From CAJXSD01 sp964633145 (GTDB lineage Bacteria; Pseudomonadota; Alphaproteobacteria; Rhodobacterales; Rhodobacteraceae), in contig CAZWFE010000001.1 of assembly GCA_964633145.1 (NCBI GenBank), forward strand, positions 1-64,000: DNA of 64,000 nucleotides. Direction: 5' to 3'. Shown piece by piece: positions 43,843 to 52,942 of the stretch. The notes beneath the pieces were generated by a model that saw only the letters and a program-made list of their open reading frames with translations, was not told the DNA's origin and did not search any database. A program made the translations under genes and the position numbers. The stretch's first letter is position 1. Each line of letters begins with the position of its first letter.

Positions 43843-44672
43843 GACAGTAACAATTCCCTAAGCTCGTGCGTTACGGTGGGTGTCGTTCCAAACCATTTGG
43901 TAAATCCAGGGATCCCCTGATAAATCAGCATCCCCAGCCCATCAACCCAAGGGTTTCCACGATCTTGCGCCTGTTGCAACAGCGGGGTGATCAGTGGAGC
44001 ATAGACAATATCTGTGACCAACGCATCCAATGGCAAACGCGCCAAATCATGGGGCAGGGGATCGTGCCCAACCATCCCCATTGATGTGGTGTTCACCAAT
44101 GTTTTGACATCTGACATGTCATCAGCCGCCGACGCCCAATCAACAACACGAATACGATCATCACCAAATTCAGCCGCCAAATCATCAGCACGCGCGCGGG
44201 TGCGGTTGGACAAAATGACCTGTGGCGCACCCTGTTCCAACAGCGCAACGATAATCGCGCGCGATGCACCACCGGCCCCCAAAACCATGGCATTCCCATC
44301 CGTGGGCGACCATGTTGGACACCCTGCACGCAGGTTTTCAATAAACCCGTGGCCATCCGTGTTATCCGCATGAATTTTGCCATCTGCATCAAAAAATAAC
44401 GTATTGGCTGCCCCAATTTTTGCGGCGCGGTCGCTGACATGATCGGCGATTTTTAATGCCGCCTCTTTGTGGGGGATGGTGATGTTTGCGCCGACAAACC
44501 CCATTTTTGGCAGGGTTCGCAGAACGGTTTCCAAATCAGCCGGCGCCACATCCAGTGGCACATAATGGCCCGCAATATCATTTTGCGCCAACCAATAGCC
44601 GTGCATTTTGGGCGATTTGGAATGGGCAATGGGCGATCCGATAACCGCAACAACTGGTATTTTATGGCTCAT
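43839..44672 (-). CDS. aroE: Shikimate dehydrogenase
   Basis: NADPH-dependent reduction of 3-dehydroshikimate. It has 277 residues. Substrate-binding GSPIAHSKSPKMHG, catalytic lysine in ITIPHKEAA, NADP-binding GAGGASRAI and NRTRARA are visible. It overlaps maf and coaE by 4 bases each. Confidence 0.95.
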   Translation of the reverse strand: MSHKIPVVAVIGSPIAHSKSPKMHGYWLAQNDIAGHYVPLDVAPADLETVLRTLPKMGFVGANITIPHKEAALKIADHVSDRAAKIGAANTLFFDADGKIHADNTDGHGFIENLRAGCPTWSPTDGNAMVLGAGGASRAIIVALLEQGAPQVILSNRTRARADDLAAEFGDDRIRVVDWASAADDMSDVKTLVNTTSMGMVGHDPLPHDLARLPLDALVTDIVYAPLITPLLQQAQDRGNPWVDGLGMLIYQGIPGFTKWFGTTPTVTHELRELLLS

Positions 44673-45268
44673 CCTTGGATATCCCCGCGCAGTGATAGAA
44701 AATTTAACAACTCAAGCAATGGCAATCCCAGAATACTGAAATAATCACCATCTGCCTTGGCAAACAGGCGCGCGCCTTCGGCTTCGATCTGATAGGCGCC
44801 GACACAATGGCGGATGTCATCCCAATTGCGATCAATATAATCGCGCAGATAGTCGTCCGAAAATTCGCGCATATACAGGCGCACCTGACCAATGTGGCGC
44901 CAAATCGGCTGGCCCCCCTGTGAAATAACAGCAGCCGACCATAAAACATGTCGCTTGCCGCGCATTTGCGACAGTTGATCAAAGGCATGATCTGGCGATG
45001 TCGGTTTAGATAAAATCTGACCTGCGAAATCTAGAACTTGGTCACAACCCAGAACCAACGCATCAGAATGGCGGGTGCTGATTTTTGTTGATTTCAGCTC
45101 GGCCAAGGCATCTGCTATATCACGCGGGGATGTTTCATCGGCTGTTAACGCCGCTTTAACCATATCTTCGTCTACTTGGGGTCGAACAACGTCAAACGAC
45201 ACGCCCGCGTTGCGCAACAACTGTGCCCGCGTTTCAGAGCCCGAAGCTAAAATGAATGGTACTGACAT
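44669..45268 (-). CDS. Maf-family nucleotide pyrophosphatase
   Basis: A 199-residue nucleoside triphosphate pyrophosphatase that cleans non-canonical or modified nucleotides. The Maf signature FILASGSETRAQLLRNAG is at the N-terminus, with LGCDQVLDFAG further on. It starts immediately left of the proposed replication origin and opens the leftward operon. Confidence 0.92.
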   Translation of the reverse strand: MSVPFILASGSETRAQLLRNAGVSFDVVRPQVDEDMVKAALTADETSPRDIADALAELKSTKISTRHSDALVLGCDQVLDFAGQILSKPTSPDHAFDQLSQMRGKRHVLWSAAVISQGGQPIWRHIGQVRLYMREFSDDYLRDYIDRNWDDIRHCVGAYQIEAEGARLFAKADGDYFSILGLPLLELLNFLSLRGDIQG

Positions 45269-45269
45269 G

Positions 45270-45613
45270 TGTATAAATCCGTGGATTAATCAAGGTAAGC
45301 GCATAGAACATGTTGTGCGGGAATTATGTGCAGGTTGCAAGACTGGGATAACCCCTGCCATTTTCCACACAACGCCAAACTTTATCATAGGTGGATAAGA
45401 ACAACTTAAATTTCCGCTTTCATGTGGATATCAAGATATTTTCAAAAATTAATTTCGTAAATACATGATATTAATATATTTTTTCGAATATAATTTTACC
45501 AAGAAATGTGGATAAAAATGGGGGAAACATTTAATCCACAGAAATTGGCATTCCTACTTCTAAATCTTTCCTTTATATATACTTATTATATTAGATAGGA
45601 AAACAGCACGACG
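45270..45613. other. Candidate chromosomal replication origin (oriC)
   Basis: A 345-base gene-free, AT-rich region between maf (leftward) and hemJ (rightward). DnaA boxes against TGTGGATAA: perfect at 45507-45515; one mismatch at 45390-45398 (GGTGGATAA), 45423-45431 (TGTGGATAT), 45532-45540 (minus strand TGTGGATTA) and 45361-45369 (minus strand TGTGGAAAA); two mismatches at 45280-45288. Between boxes, 45430-45500 is almost entirely A and T and would serve as the unwinding element; 45555-45600 is a second AT stretch. The synteny maf-aroE-coaE-dnaQ on one side and rho-mnmE-mnmG-rsmG-parAB on the other is that of alphaproteobacterial origins. hemE and the RP001-type gene often found here are absent from the interval. 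Confidence 0.88.
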
Positions 45614-46063
45614 ATGGACGATATTTTAATATCTGGGTACCCTTGGGTAAAATCACTGCACATCATGGCGGTTATGTCTTGGATGGCAGGATTATTTTAT
45701 TTGCCTAGAATCTATGTCTATCATGCGGAACAATCTGAAACCGGTGATCAGCTAGATGGCACCTTTCAAGTTATGGAACGCCGATTGTTAAAGGCGATCA
45801 TGAACCCAGCGATGATTGTAACATGGATTTGTGGGTTATGGATGGTTGCAACGCCAGGTATCATCGATTGGACCGCCTTTTGGCCCTATACAAAGGGGGT
45901 ATCGATCATTGCTATGACGTGGTTCCACATGTGGTGTGCCGCGCGGCGCAAGGATTTTGTTGGTGCAAATAACACGCGATCAGGCCGTGATTTCCGCATC
46001 ATGAACGAAGTACCGACGCTGTTGATGATCGTGATTGTTTTATCGGTTATTATTAAATTCTAG
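45614..46063 (+). CDS. hemJ: Protoporphyrinogen oxidase HemJ
   Basis: A 149-residue membrane protein (UPF0093/HemJ) that oxidises protoporphyrinogen IX in haem synthesis. Four hydrophobic segments are present. The conserved H and R residues are in KSLHIMAVMSWMAGLFYLPR and YVYHAEQ; WFHMWCAARRKDF follows. It is the first rightward gene after the origin. Confidence 0.92.
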   Translation: MDDILISGYPWVKSLHIMAVMSWMAGLFYLPRIYVYHAEQSETGDQLDGTFQVMERRLLKAIMNPAMIVTWICGLWMVATPGIIDWTAFWPYTKGVSIIAMTWFHMWCAARRKDFVGANNTRSGRDFRIMNEVPTLLMIVIVLSVIIKF

Positions 46064-46070
46064 GACTTCG

Positions 46071-46099
46071 TTGACTCAGCCGGTCAAAGACGGTATGCG
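46071..46099 (+). promoter_or_regulatory. Possible promoter of rho
   Basis: TTGACT (46071-46076) and TATGCG (46094-46099) are 17 bases apart, in the 90-base interval between hemJ and rho. Confidence 0.4.
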
Positions 46100-46153
46100 A
46101 ACCCTATCCTGTTCTGGATATTTTTTCCCATACCATACCAAAGGCTCGATCCT

Positions 46154-47425
46154 ATGACTGCTGATCGTCTGAAATTATCTGATTTGAAAGCGCAAAGCCC
46201 AAAAGATTTGTTGGCTTTAGCCGAAGAATTAGACATCGAAAACGCATCCACGATGCGCAAAGGTGAAATGATGTTCCAAATTCTGCGCGAACGTGCGGAT
46301 GAGGGATGGGAAATTTCCGGCGATGGTGTTGTCGAAGTATTGCAAGACGGCTTTGGTTTCCTGCGCTCGCCCGAGGCGAATTACCTGCCGGGCCCCGATG
46401 ATATTTACGTCTCACCCGATATGATCCGCAAACATTCCCTGCGCACCGGTGACACGATTGAGGGTGTGATCAAAGCCCCAGAAGAGAACGAGCGTTATTT
46501 CGCGCTGGTCGAAGTGGAAAAGATCAATTTTGAACCGCCTGAAAAGGCACGTCACAAAATTGCCTTTGACAACCTGACACCTTTGTATCCTGATCAGCGC
46601 CTGAAAATGGAGATCGAGGATCCAACACTGAAAGATCGCTCATCCCGTGTGATCGATTTGGTTGCACCCATCGGCAAAGGCCAACGTTCGTTGATTGTTG
46701 CGCCGCCAAGAACCGGTAAAACCGTTTTATTACAAAACATTGCGCATAGTATCGAACGCAATCACCCGGAATGTTATTTGATTGTTTTGCTGATCGACGA
46801 ACGCCCAGAAGAGGTGACCGACATGCAGCGTTCGGTCAAAGGCGAAGTTATTTCATCAACCTTTGATGAACCGGCCGCGCGTCACGTTGCTGTGTCTGAA
46901 ATGGTGATTGAGAAGGCAAAGCGTTTGGTCGAACACAAGCGCGATGTTGTTATTTTGCTGGATTCCATCACACGCCTGGGACGCGCCTTTAACACGGTTA
47001 TTCCATCGTCAGGCAAGGTATTGACCGGTGGTGTTGATGCGAACGCCCTGCAGCGCCCCAAGCGGTTCTTTGGTGCGGCACGTAACATAGAAGAGGGCGG
47101 TTCGCTGACAATCATTTCAACAGCTTTGATCGATACCGGCAGCCGCATGGACGAAGTTATCTTTGAAGAATTCAAAGGGACAGGTAATTCGGAAATCGTA
47201 TTGGATCGCAAGGTTGCTGATAAACGCGTATTCCCAGCGATTGATATTCTGAAATCGGGCACTCGCAAAGAGGACCTGTTGATCGACAAAATCGATCTGC
47301 AAAAAACATTTGTGCTACGTCGTATTTTGAACCCGATGGGAACAACGGACGGTATCGAATTCCTGCTGTCCAAGTTAAAGCAAACCAAGACAAACGCCGA
47401 ATTCTTCGATTCAATGAACACCTAG
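46154..47425 (+). CDS. rho: Transcription termination factor Rho
   Basis: Hexameric RNA helicase that ends transcription. It has 423 residues: Rho N-terminal helices (LKLSDLKAQSPKDLLALAEE), a cold-shock RNA-binding domain (DGFGFLRSPEANYL), Walker A APPRTGKTVLL, the Q-loop region, and RPKRFFGAARNIEEGGSLT near the C-terminus. Confidence 0.97.
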   Translation: MTADRLKLSDLKAQSPKDLLALAEELDIENASTMRKGEMMFQILRERADEGWEISGDGVVEVLQDGFGFLRSPEANYLPGPDDIYVSPDMIRKHSLRTGDTIEGVIKAPEENERYFALVEVEKINFEPPEKARHKIAFDNLTPLYPDQRLKMEIEDPTLKDRSSRVIDLVAPIGKGQRSLIVAPPRTGKTVLLQNIAHSIERNHPECYLIVLLIDERPEEVTDMQRSVKGEVISSTFDEPAARHVAVSEMVIEKAKRLVEHKRDVVILLDSITRLGRAFNTVIPSSGKVLTGGVDANALQRPKRFFGAARNIEEGGSLTIISTALIDTGSRMDEVIFEEFKGTGNSEIVLDRKVADKRVFPAIDILKSGTRKEDLLIDKIDLQKTFVLRRILNPMGTTDGIEFLLSKLKQTKTNAEFFDSMNT

Positions 47426-47449
47426 GCGCAGGCCGCACGGGGGTTAACC

Positions 47450-48736
47450 ATGGACACGATTTACGCATTAGCGACCGCCCAAGGCAAGGCTGGTGTTGCA
47501 ATCGTGCGTGTGTCCGGTCCTGATGCATGGTCCGCTTGTCGGTCCATGATGACACAGGATATAGTGGTATCCAAACCAGTTGTACGCAATATATATGCAC
47601 ACTGTGGTGAGTTTTTAGACCAATCTATGGTGCTGGCATTTCGTGGGCCACACAGTTTTACGGGCGAAGACACCGTTGAATTGCATCTGCATGGATCAAT
47701 ATCAGTGGTCCGTGCGGTTTTGGACAACTTGGGCCAATGTGATGGATTACGGCTGGCGGAGCCTGGCGAATTTACGCGGCGTGCGTTGGAAAATGGCAAG
47801 CTGGATGTTGCCCGTGTCGAAGGATTGGCAGATCTGATCGATGCCGAAACCGAGGCACAGCGAAAACAGGCGCTTCGCGTGTTGTCTGGGTCATTGGGTA
47901 CGCGGGCTGATGCGTGGCGGACCAAACTGATTCGCGCAGCCGCCTTGTTAGAAGCGACAATAGATTTCGCAGACGAAGATGTGCCCGTGGATGTCAGCCC
48001 AGAGGTTCGCGACCTGCTGTCCGGGGTTATTGCAGAATTAACGGATGAAGCCAGCCGCACGCATATCGCAGAACGGATTCGTTCAGGGTTTGAGGTCGCA
48101 ATCGTTGGCGCACCAAATGTTGGTAAATCTACATTGTTAAATGCTTTGGCTGGGCGCAAGGCGGCAATCACATCTGAAATTGCTGGGACTACGCGTGATG
48201 TGATTGAGGTGCGGATGGATTTGAACGGCATCCCCGTGACGTTGTTGGATACGGCAGGGGTTCGCGAAACAGCCGATCAAATTGAATCCATCGGGATTGA
48301 AATGGCATTGGATCGCGCCAATGCAGCCGATATAGTTGTCGTGCTATCTGATAACCCCAACATGATGTTGCCCGATGGATTGGAAAATCCTAACGTGATC
48401 AAAAGGCAATCCAAATGCGATGCCGGGCAGGCAGGCGGTATTTCGGCTGTGACGGGTTTTGGTGTCGATGATTTGGTCAGCGAAATTTCGCAATTATTGC
48501 AAGGCATGGCGGCAGGCGCGGGGATTGCAACACGCGAACGCCATCGCATTTCATTCGTTCGTGCAGCTGGCTATCTGTCAACAGCGCGTGCGGTATTGGA
48601 ATTGGGTCCAGATTCATACGATATATGCGCCGAAGAAATCCGTTCTGGCGTGCGTGCTTTGGATAGCTTAATCGGTCGTGTTGATGTAGAATCGTTGTTG
48701 GACGAAATCTTTTCCAGCTTTTGCCTTGGTAAGTAA
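47450..48736 (+). CDS. mnmE: tRNA modification GTPase MnmE
   Basis: With MnmG forms the 5-carboxymethylaminomethyl group on U34 of tRNAs. It has 428 residues. The N-terminal folate-binding domain has IYALATAQGKAGVAIVRVSG and GEFTRRALENGKLD. The GTPase has G1 GAPNVGKST, G3 DTAG and an atypical G4 SKCD in place of NKxD. The C-terminus ends FCLGK, the conserved CxGK motif. mnmG follows directly. Confidence 0.96.
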   Translation: MDTIYALATAQGKAGVAIVRVSGPDAWSACRSMMTQDIVVSKPVVRNIYAHCGEFLDQSMVLAFRGPHSFTGEDTVELHLHGSISVVRAVLDNLGQCDGLRLAEPGEFTRRALENGKLDVARVEGLADLIDAETEAQRKQALRVLSGSLGTRADAWRTKLIRAAALLEATIDFADEDVPVDVSPEVRDLLSGVIAELTDEASRTHIAERIRSGFEVAIVGAPNVGKSTLLNALAGRKAAITSEIAGTTRDVIEVRMDLNGIPVTLLDTAGVRETADQIESIGIEMALDRANAADIVVVLSDNPNMMLPDGLENPNVIKRQSKCDAGQAGGISAVTGFGVDDLVSEISQLLQGMAAGAGIATRERHRISFVRAAGYLSTARAVLELGPDSYDICAEEIRSGVRALDSLIGRVDVESLLDEIFSSFCLGK

Positions 48737-48740
48737 GGAG

Positions 48741-48756
48741 TGTTTCACGTGAAACA
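48741..48756. promoter_or_regulatory. parS centromere site 1
   Basis: TGTTTCACGTGAAACA, a perfect 16-base palindrome identical to the consensus ParB-binding site. It sits between the mnmG ribosome-binding site AAGGAG (48735-48740) and the coding sequence, and contains the GTG start codon. It is about 3.1 kb from the proposed origin. Confidence 0.97.
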
Positions 48757-50611
48757 TTTTGACGTAATTGTAATTGGCGGTGGACACGCAGGGTGTGAAG
48801 CCGCGGCCGCGGCCGCACGTTTTGGCGCGCAAACAGCGCTGGTGACATTGCGGGCTGATGATTTGGGCGTCATGTCGTGCAACCCTGCGATCGGCGGGCT
48901 GGGCAAGGGCCATTTGGTTCGCGAAATTGACGCATTGGATGGAATCATGGGTCGGGCTGCCGATGCAGCGGGTATCCAATTTCGCTTGCTTAACCGTCGC
49001 AAAGGCCCAGCAGTCCAAGGACCCCGTGCACAAGCAGATCGGAAATTATATCGCCACGCCGTACAAAAGTTAATTTCTGACACAGATGGACTGACAGTCA
49101 TCGTAGGCGAAGCTGTTGATCTGATTATGGCAGGGCAATCAATATCTGGTGTTGTCATGGCCGATGGTTCCCAAATCTCGGCACGTTCGGTGATTTTGAC
49201 CACTGGGACATTTCTGCGTGGCAAGGTGTTTATTGGCGATCATTCCTTTCCGGCTGGCCGAATGGGGGATCAGCCGTCGATCAAACTGGCCCAGCGTATG
49301 GACGATTTCGGCCTATCGTTGGGACGATTGAAAACGGGAACGCCGCCTCGGTTGAATGGAAAAACCATTGCTTGGGACAAGTTGGAACATCAACCTGGTG
49401 ACACAACGCCCAGCATGTTTTCATTTATGAACACTGCGCCAACGGCTGGCCAAATCAGCTGTGGAATCACGCATACGAATGAAAAAACGCATGCAATTAT
49501 CCAAGCAAACTTGGCGCGGTCGGCGATGTATGGTGGGCATATTGATGGCATTGGTCCACGGTACTGCCCAAGTATAGAAGACAAAGTGGTCCGTTTTGCT
49601 GATAAAACGTCCCACCAAGTGTTTCTTGAACCTGAGGGTTTGGACGATCATACAGTTTATCCAAACGGTATTTCGACATCGTTGCCAGAGGATGTGCAAC
49701 ATGATTATGTCCGGTCTATCGTTGGATTGGAACAGGTTGAAATTCTGCAGCCGGGATATGCGATTGAATACGACTATGTGGATCCACGCAGTTTGACGCA
49801 AACATTGTCCATCAAAACAGTCGATGGCCTGTATTTGGCCGGTCAAATTAACGGCACCACTGGATACGAAGAGGCCGCCGCCCAAGGTTTGGTGGCCGGT
49901 CTGAACGCGGCGGCGCGTGCGTTGGGACGTGATCCGGTTCATTTTTCGCGGGCGGACAGTTATATCGGTGTTATGATTGACGACCTTATATCGCGGGGGG
50001 TCACAGAACCCTATCGTATGTTTACCAGTCGTGCAGAATTTCGATTGTCATTGCGGGCCGATAACGCCGATCAACGATTGACGCCTGTTGCGATCGAACA
50101 TGGATTTTGTTCAAAAACCCGTGCGGCAGCATTCCTGGACAAGCAAGACAAGCTGGAATCCGCGGTGTCTATGTTGAACGCGGCCCAATTTACACCCAAA
50201 CAGATCGCGCGGGCTGGGATTTCCATTAACCAAGATGGTACGCGCCGCAATTTGATGCAGGTCTTGGCGTTCCCTGATGTTGGTTTTTCGGAACTCGCTC
50301 GTTTGGACCCAAAGGTAACAGAGATTTCGCAACACATCCAAGATCAGGTTGCCAAGGATGCGTTATATGCGAACTACATCGCGCGTCAGCAGCGTGATGT
50401 TGATGCTGTGCGGCGGGATGAGCAACAGGTTATTCCGGCGGAATTCGGCTATGACGGCATCGACGGGCTTTCGAACGAGTTAAAACAGAAACTTAAACGC
50501 GCTGCGCCGAAAAACTTGGCGCAGGCCGCCAAGGTTGACGGTATGACCCCGGCGGCGTTGATGTTGTTGTTGGCGAAAATCAAGCAGTTCGATCGGAAAA
50601 AAACAGCATGA
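48749..50611 (+). CDS. mnmG: tRNA uridine-5-carboxymethylaminomethyl modification enzyme MnmG
   Basis: FAD-dependent partner of MnmE. It has 620 residues. FAD-binding DVIVIGGGHAGCEAAAAAAR, GCNPAIGGLGKGHL-like (SCNPAIGGLGKGHLVREID region) and the ATxGTFL segment TTGTFLRG are present. The GTG at 48749 is 8 bases after AAGGAG and lies inside parS; a GTG at 48740 would overlap the ribosome-binding site. The stop overlaps rsmG by 4 bases. Confidence 0.95.
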   Translation: MKHFDVIVIGGGHAGCEAAAAAARFGAQTALVTLRADDLGVMSCNPAIGGLGKGHLVREIDALDGIMGRAADAAGIQFRLLNRRKGPAVQGPRAQADRKLYRHAVQKLISDTDGLTVIVGEAVDLIMAGQSISGVVMADGSQISARSVILTTGTFLRGKVFIGDHSFPAGRMGDQPSIKLAQRMDDFGLSLGRLKTGTPPRLNGKTIAWDKLEHQPGDTTPSMFSFMNTAPTAGQISCGITHTNEKTHAIIQANLARSAMYGGHIDGIGPRYCPSIEDKVVRFADKTSHQVFLEPEGLDDHTVYPNGISTSLPEDVQHDYVRSIVGLEQVEILQPGYAIEYDYVDPRSLTQTLSIKTVDGLYLAGQINGTTGYEEAAAQGLVAGLNAAARALGRDPVHFSRADSYIGVMIDDLISRGVTEPYRMFTSRAEFRLSLRADNADQRLTPVAIEHGFCSKTRAAAFLDKQDKLESAVSMLNAAQFTPKQIARAGISINQDGTRRNLMQVLAFPDVGFSELARLDPKVTEISQHIQDQVAKDALYANYIARQQRDVDAVRRDEQQVIPAEFGYDGIDGLSNELKQKLKRAAPKNLAQAAKVDGMTPAALMLLLAKIKQFDRKKTA

Positions 50612-51240
50612 CTGGGTTAACCGTCGCGGGGATGACTGTTTCACGTGAAACAATTGATCGTTTGGAAACTTACCAAACCTTGATTGAAAAGTGGAACAAA
50701 TCCATAAATCTTGTGTCCAAGTCTACGATCCCTGACCTGTGGGAACGCCACATTGTTGATTCTATCCAAGTGTTCCAGCCCACAAATCCCCAGCCAAAAA
50801 AATGGTTGGATATCGGCAGCGGTGGTGGGTTCCCAGGGATTGTAATGGCATGTTTGCTGTACGAAAAATCGCCACAGACTGAAATCCACTTTATCGAAAG
50901 CGATTTGCGTAAATCCGTATTCCTGCGCACGGTTCTGCGTGAATTATCATTGTCCGGCACCGTTCATGCGAAACGGATCCAAGATGTTGCGCCAATCAAC
51001 GCTGATGTGATTTCTGCGCGTGCGCTTACGGAATTGCCCGGTTTGATTGGCCTAGCTTATCGTCATTTGGCGCCTGATGGGGAATGCCTGTTCCCTAAGG
51101 GAAAAACCTGGGGAAAAGAAGTTGATGACGCAAGCAAACAGTGGAATTTCGACGTAAAACCGATTACAAGCATTACAAACCCAGACGCGGTGATACTTAG
51201 AATCGGGGGAATTTCTGTTGTTGGCGCCACTCATGACTAA
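50608..51240 (+). CDS. rsmG: 16S rRNA (guanine-N7) methyltransferase RsmG
   Basis: Methylates G527 of 16S rRNA with S-adenosylmethionine. It has 210 residues. The SAM-binding motif is WLDIGSGGGFPGIVMA; ISARALTELPGL is the later conserved motif. parS site 2 encodes the VSRET residues near the N-terminus. ATG 50608 overlaps the mnmG stop; ATG 50632 is a shorter option. Confidence 0.94.
   Translation: MTGLTVAGMTVSRETIDRLETYQTLIEKWNKSINLVSKSTIPDLWERHIVDSIQVFQPTNPQPKKWLDIGSGGGFPGIVMACLLYEKSPQTEIHFIESDLRKSVFLRTVLRELSLSGTVHAKRIQDVAPINADVISARALTELPGLIGLAYRHLAPDGECLFPKGKTWGKEVDDASKQWNFDVKPITSITNPDAVILRIGGISVVGATHD
50637..50652. promoter_or_regulatory. parS centromere site 2
   Basis: A second perfect TGTTTCACGTGAAACA, inside rsmG, about 5 kb from the proposed origin and under 600 bases from parA. 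A parS here, encoding VSRET, is seen in many bacteria. Confidence 0.97.
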
Positions 51241-52033
51241 GATGCCAAAAATTATATCCATCACCAATCAAAAAGGGGGGGTGGGCAAAACGACCACGAC
51301 GATCAATTTGGCCGCCGCTTTGGCAGAGCAGAATTTGCGCGTTTTGATTGTTGATTTGGATCCGCAGGGGAATGCGTCTACTGGGTTGGGTATTGAAACC
51401 GATGATCGTATTCATACCACATATGATATGCTGGTTGACGGAAAACCGCTAGATGATGTGATCATGTCGACCGGTACGGCGGGCCTTTCTATCATACCGT
51501 CGACTGTTGACCTCAGCTCAGCTGATTTGGAATTGGTGAAAAATCAACGCCGCACCCAGCTGATGTATGATGCGCTGCGTACCAAAAATATCGAAAAATT
51601 CGGCTTTGACTATGTCCTGATTGACTGTCCGCCATCGCTTAACCTGTTGACCGTGAATGCGATGGTGGCGTCGCATTCGGTTCTGATCCCATTGCAAAGC
51701 GAATTTTTCGCGCTCGAAGGGTTATCACAGCTAATGTTGTCTGTCCGTCAGGTCCGTGCCTCGGCCAATCCTGATCTGCGGATCGAAGGCGTGGTTCTGA
51801 CCATGTTTGATGGACGCAACAACCTGTCGCAACAGGTCGAAACCGATGCCCGCGATAATTTGGGCGAATTGGTGTTTCAAACGATTATCCCACGAAATGT
51901 CCGCGTTAGCGAAGCACCATCCTTTGCAATGCCTGTTTTGGAATATGACCCACTGTCCAAGGGCGCAGCGGCCTATCGCGATTTGGCATTGGAATTGATT
52001 AAAAATAACGAAAAACCGATAAAGGCAGCATAA
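51233..52033 (+). CDS. parA: Chromosome partitioning ATPase ParA
   Basis: Deviant-Walker ATPase that moves ParB-parS complexes along the nucleoid. It has 266 residues. ITNQKGGVGKTTTTINLA is the Walker A motif, DLDPQGNASTGLG follows, and DYVLIDCPPSL is the Walker B region. I start at ATG 51233, overlapping the rsmG end by 8 bases; ATG 51242 is an alternative. parB follows by 1 base. Confidence 0.96.
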   Translation: MTKMPKIISITNQKGGVGKTTTTINLAAALAEQNLRVLIVDLDPQGNASTGLGIETDDRIHTTYDMLVDGKPLDDVIMSTGTAGLSIIPSTVDLSSADLELVKNQRRTQLMYDALRTKNIEKFGFDYVLIDCPPSLNLLTVNAMVASHSVLIPLQSEFFALEGLSQLMLSVRQVRASANPDLRIEGVVLTMFDGRNNLSQQVETDARDNLGELVFQTIIPRNVRVSEAPSFAMPVLEYDPLSKGAAAYRDLALELIKNNEKPIKAA

Positions 52034-52034
52034 T

Positions 52035-52940
52035 ATGGCAGATATGAAAAAATCGCGCGGCTTGGGCCGTGGTTTGTCCGCATTGATGGCGGATGTGGGG
52101 CAGGCGTCAAACCAACCAACAGACAGCACAGCGACTGCGAAACCTGACCGTGCCGTGCCGATTGAGCGTGTTTTTCCCAATCCCGACCAGCCACGCCGCA
52201 CCTTTGATCAGGCACAATTGGATGAACTGGCAAATTCGATTCGGGCCAAGGGAATATTTCAGCCCTTGATCGTGCGGGATCGGCCGGGTCATCCGGGTGA
52301 TTTTGAAATCGTCGCAGGTGAACGTCGGTGGCGGGCTGCGCAAATGGCACAGCTGCACCAAGTTCCGGTGATTGTGCGTGCCTTTAACGATACCGAAGTG
52401 TTGGAAATCGCGATTATTGAAAATATTCAGCGTGCTGATCTAAACCCAGTAGAAGAGGCCGCAGGCTATCGCCAGCTGATGGATAAATTTGGCCACACAC
52501 AGGAAAAAATGGCCGAAGCACTGGGCAAAAGCCGCAGTCATATTGCGAATCTGTTGCGTTTGTTGAATTTGCCGGCCGAGGTTTTGGAATATCTGCGGGC
52601 CGGTCAATTGTCAGCGGGCCATGCGCGCGCATTGATAACCAGCGATCATCCCGTTGAATTGGCGCGCAAGGTTATTGCGGGCGGATTGTCGGTCCGCGAA
52701 ACGGAAAAATTGGTCAAACGTGCCGCGCAAGGCGACGGTACTGCACAGCCATCTGCCGCGACCAAGCCCAAATTGACCAAGGATGCCGACACCGTCGCAT
52801 TAGAGGGTGACCTGTCCGCTGCGTTGGGTATGCGCGTCAGCGTCGAACACGAACCCGGCGGGGAACAGGGTCGGATTACAATTTCCTACAAAACTTTGGA
52901 TCAGCTTGACGATTTGTGTCGGCTGTTGTCACTGAATTAA
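52035..52940 (+). CDS. parB: Chromosome partitioning protein ParB
   Basis: CTP-dependent sliding clamp that loads at parS. It has 301 residues. CTP-binding motifs are FQPLIVR, GERRWRA and ENIQRADLNPVEEA; the helix-turn-helix is TQEKMAEALGKSRSHIANLL. The C-terminal dimerisation region ends at TLDQLDDLCRLLSLN. It converges with the DUF454 gene, 2 bases apart. Confidence 0.96.
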   Translation: MADMKKSRGLGRGLSALMADVGQASNQPTDSTATAKPDRAVPIERVFPNPDQPRRTFDQAQLDELANSIRAKGIFQPLIVRDRPGHPGDFEIVAGERRWRAAQMAQLHQVPVIVRAFNDTEVLEIAIIENIQRADLNPVEEAAGYRQLMDKFGHTQEKMAEALGKSRSHIANLLRLLNLPAEVLEYLRAGQLSAGHARALITSDHPVELARKVIAGGLSVRETEKLVKRAAQGDGTAQPSAATKPKLTKDADTVALEGDLSAALGMRVSVEHEPGGEQGRITISYKTLDQLDDLCRLLSLN

Positions 52941-52942
52941 TG

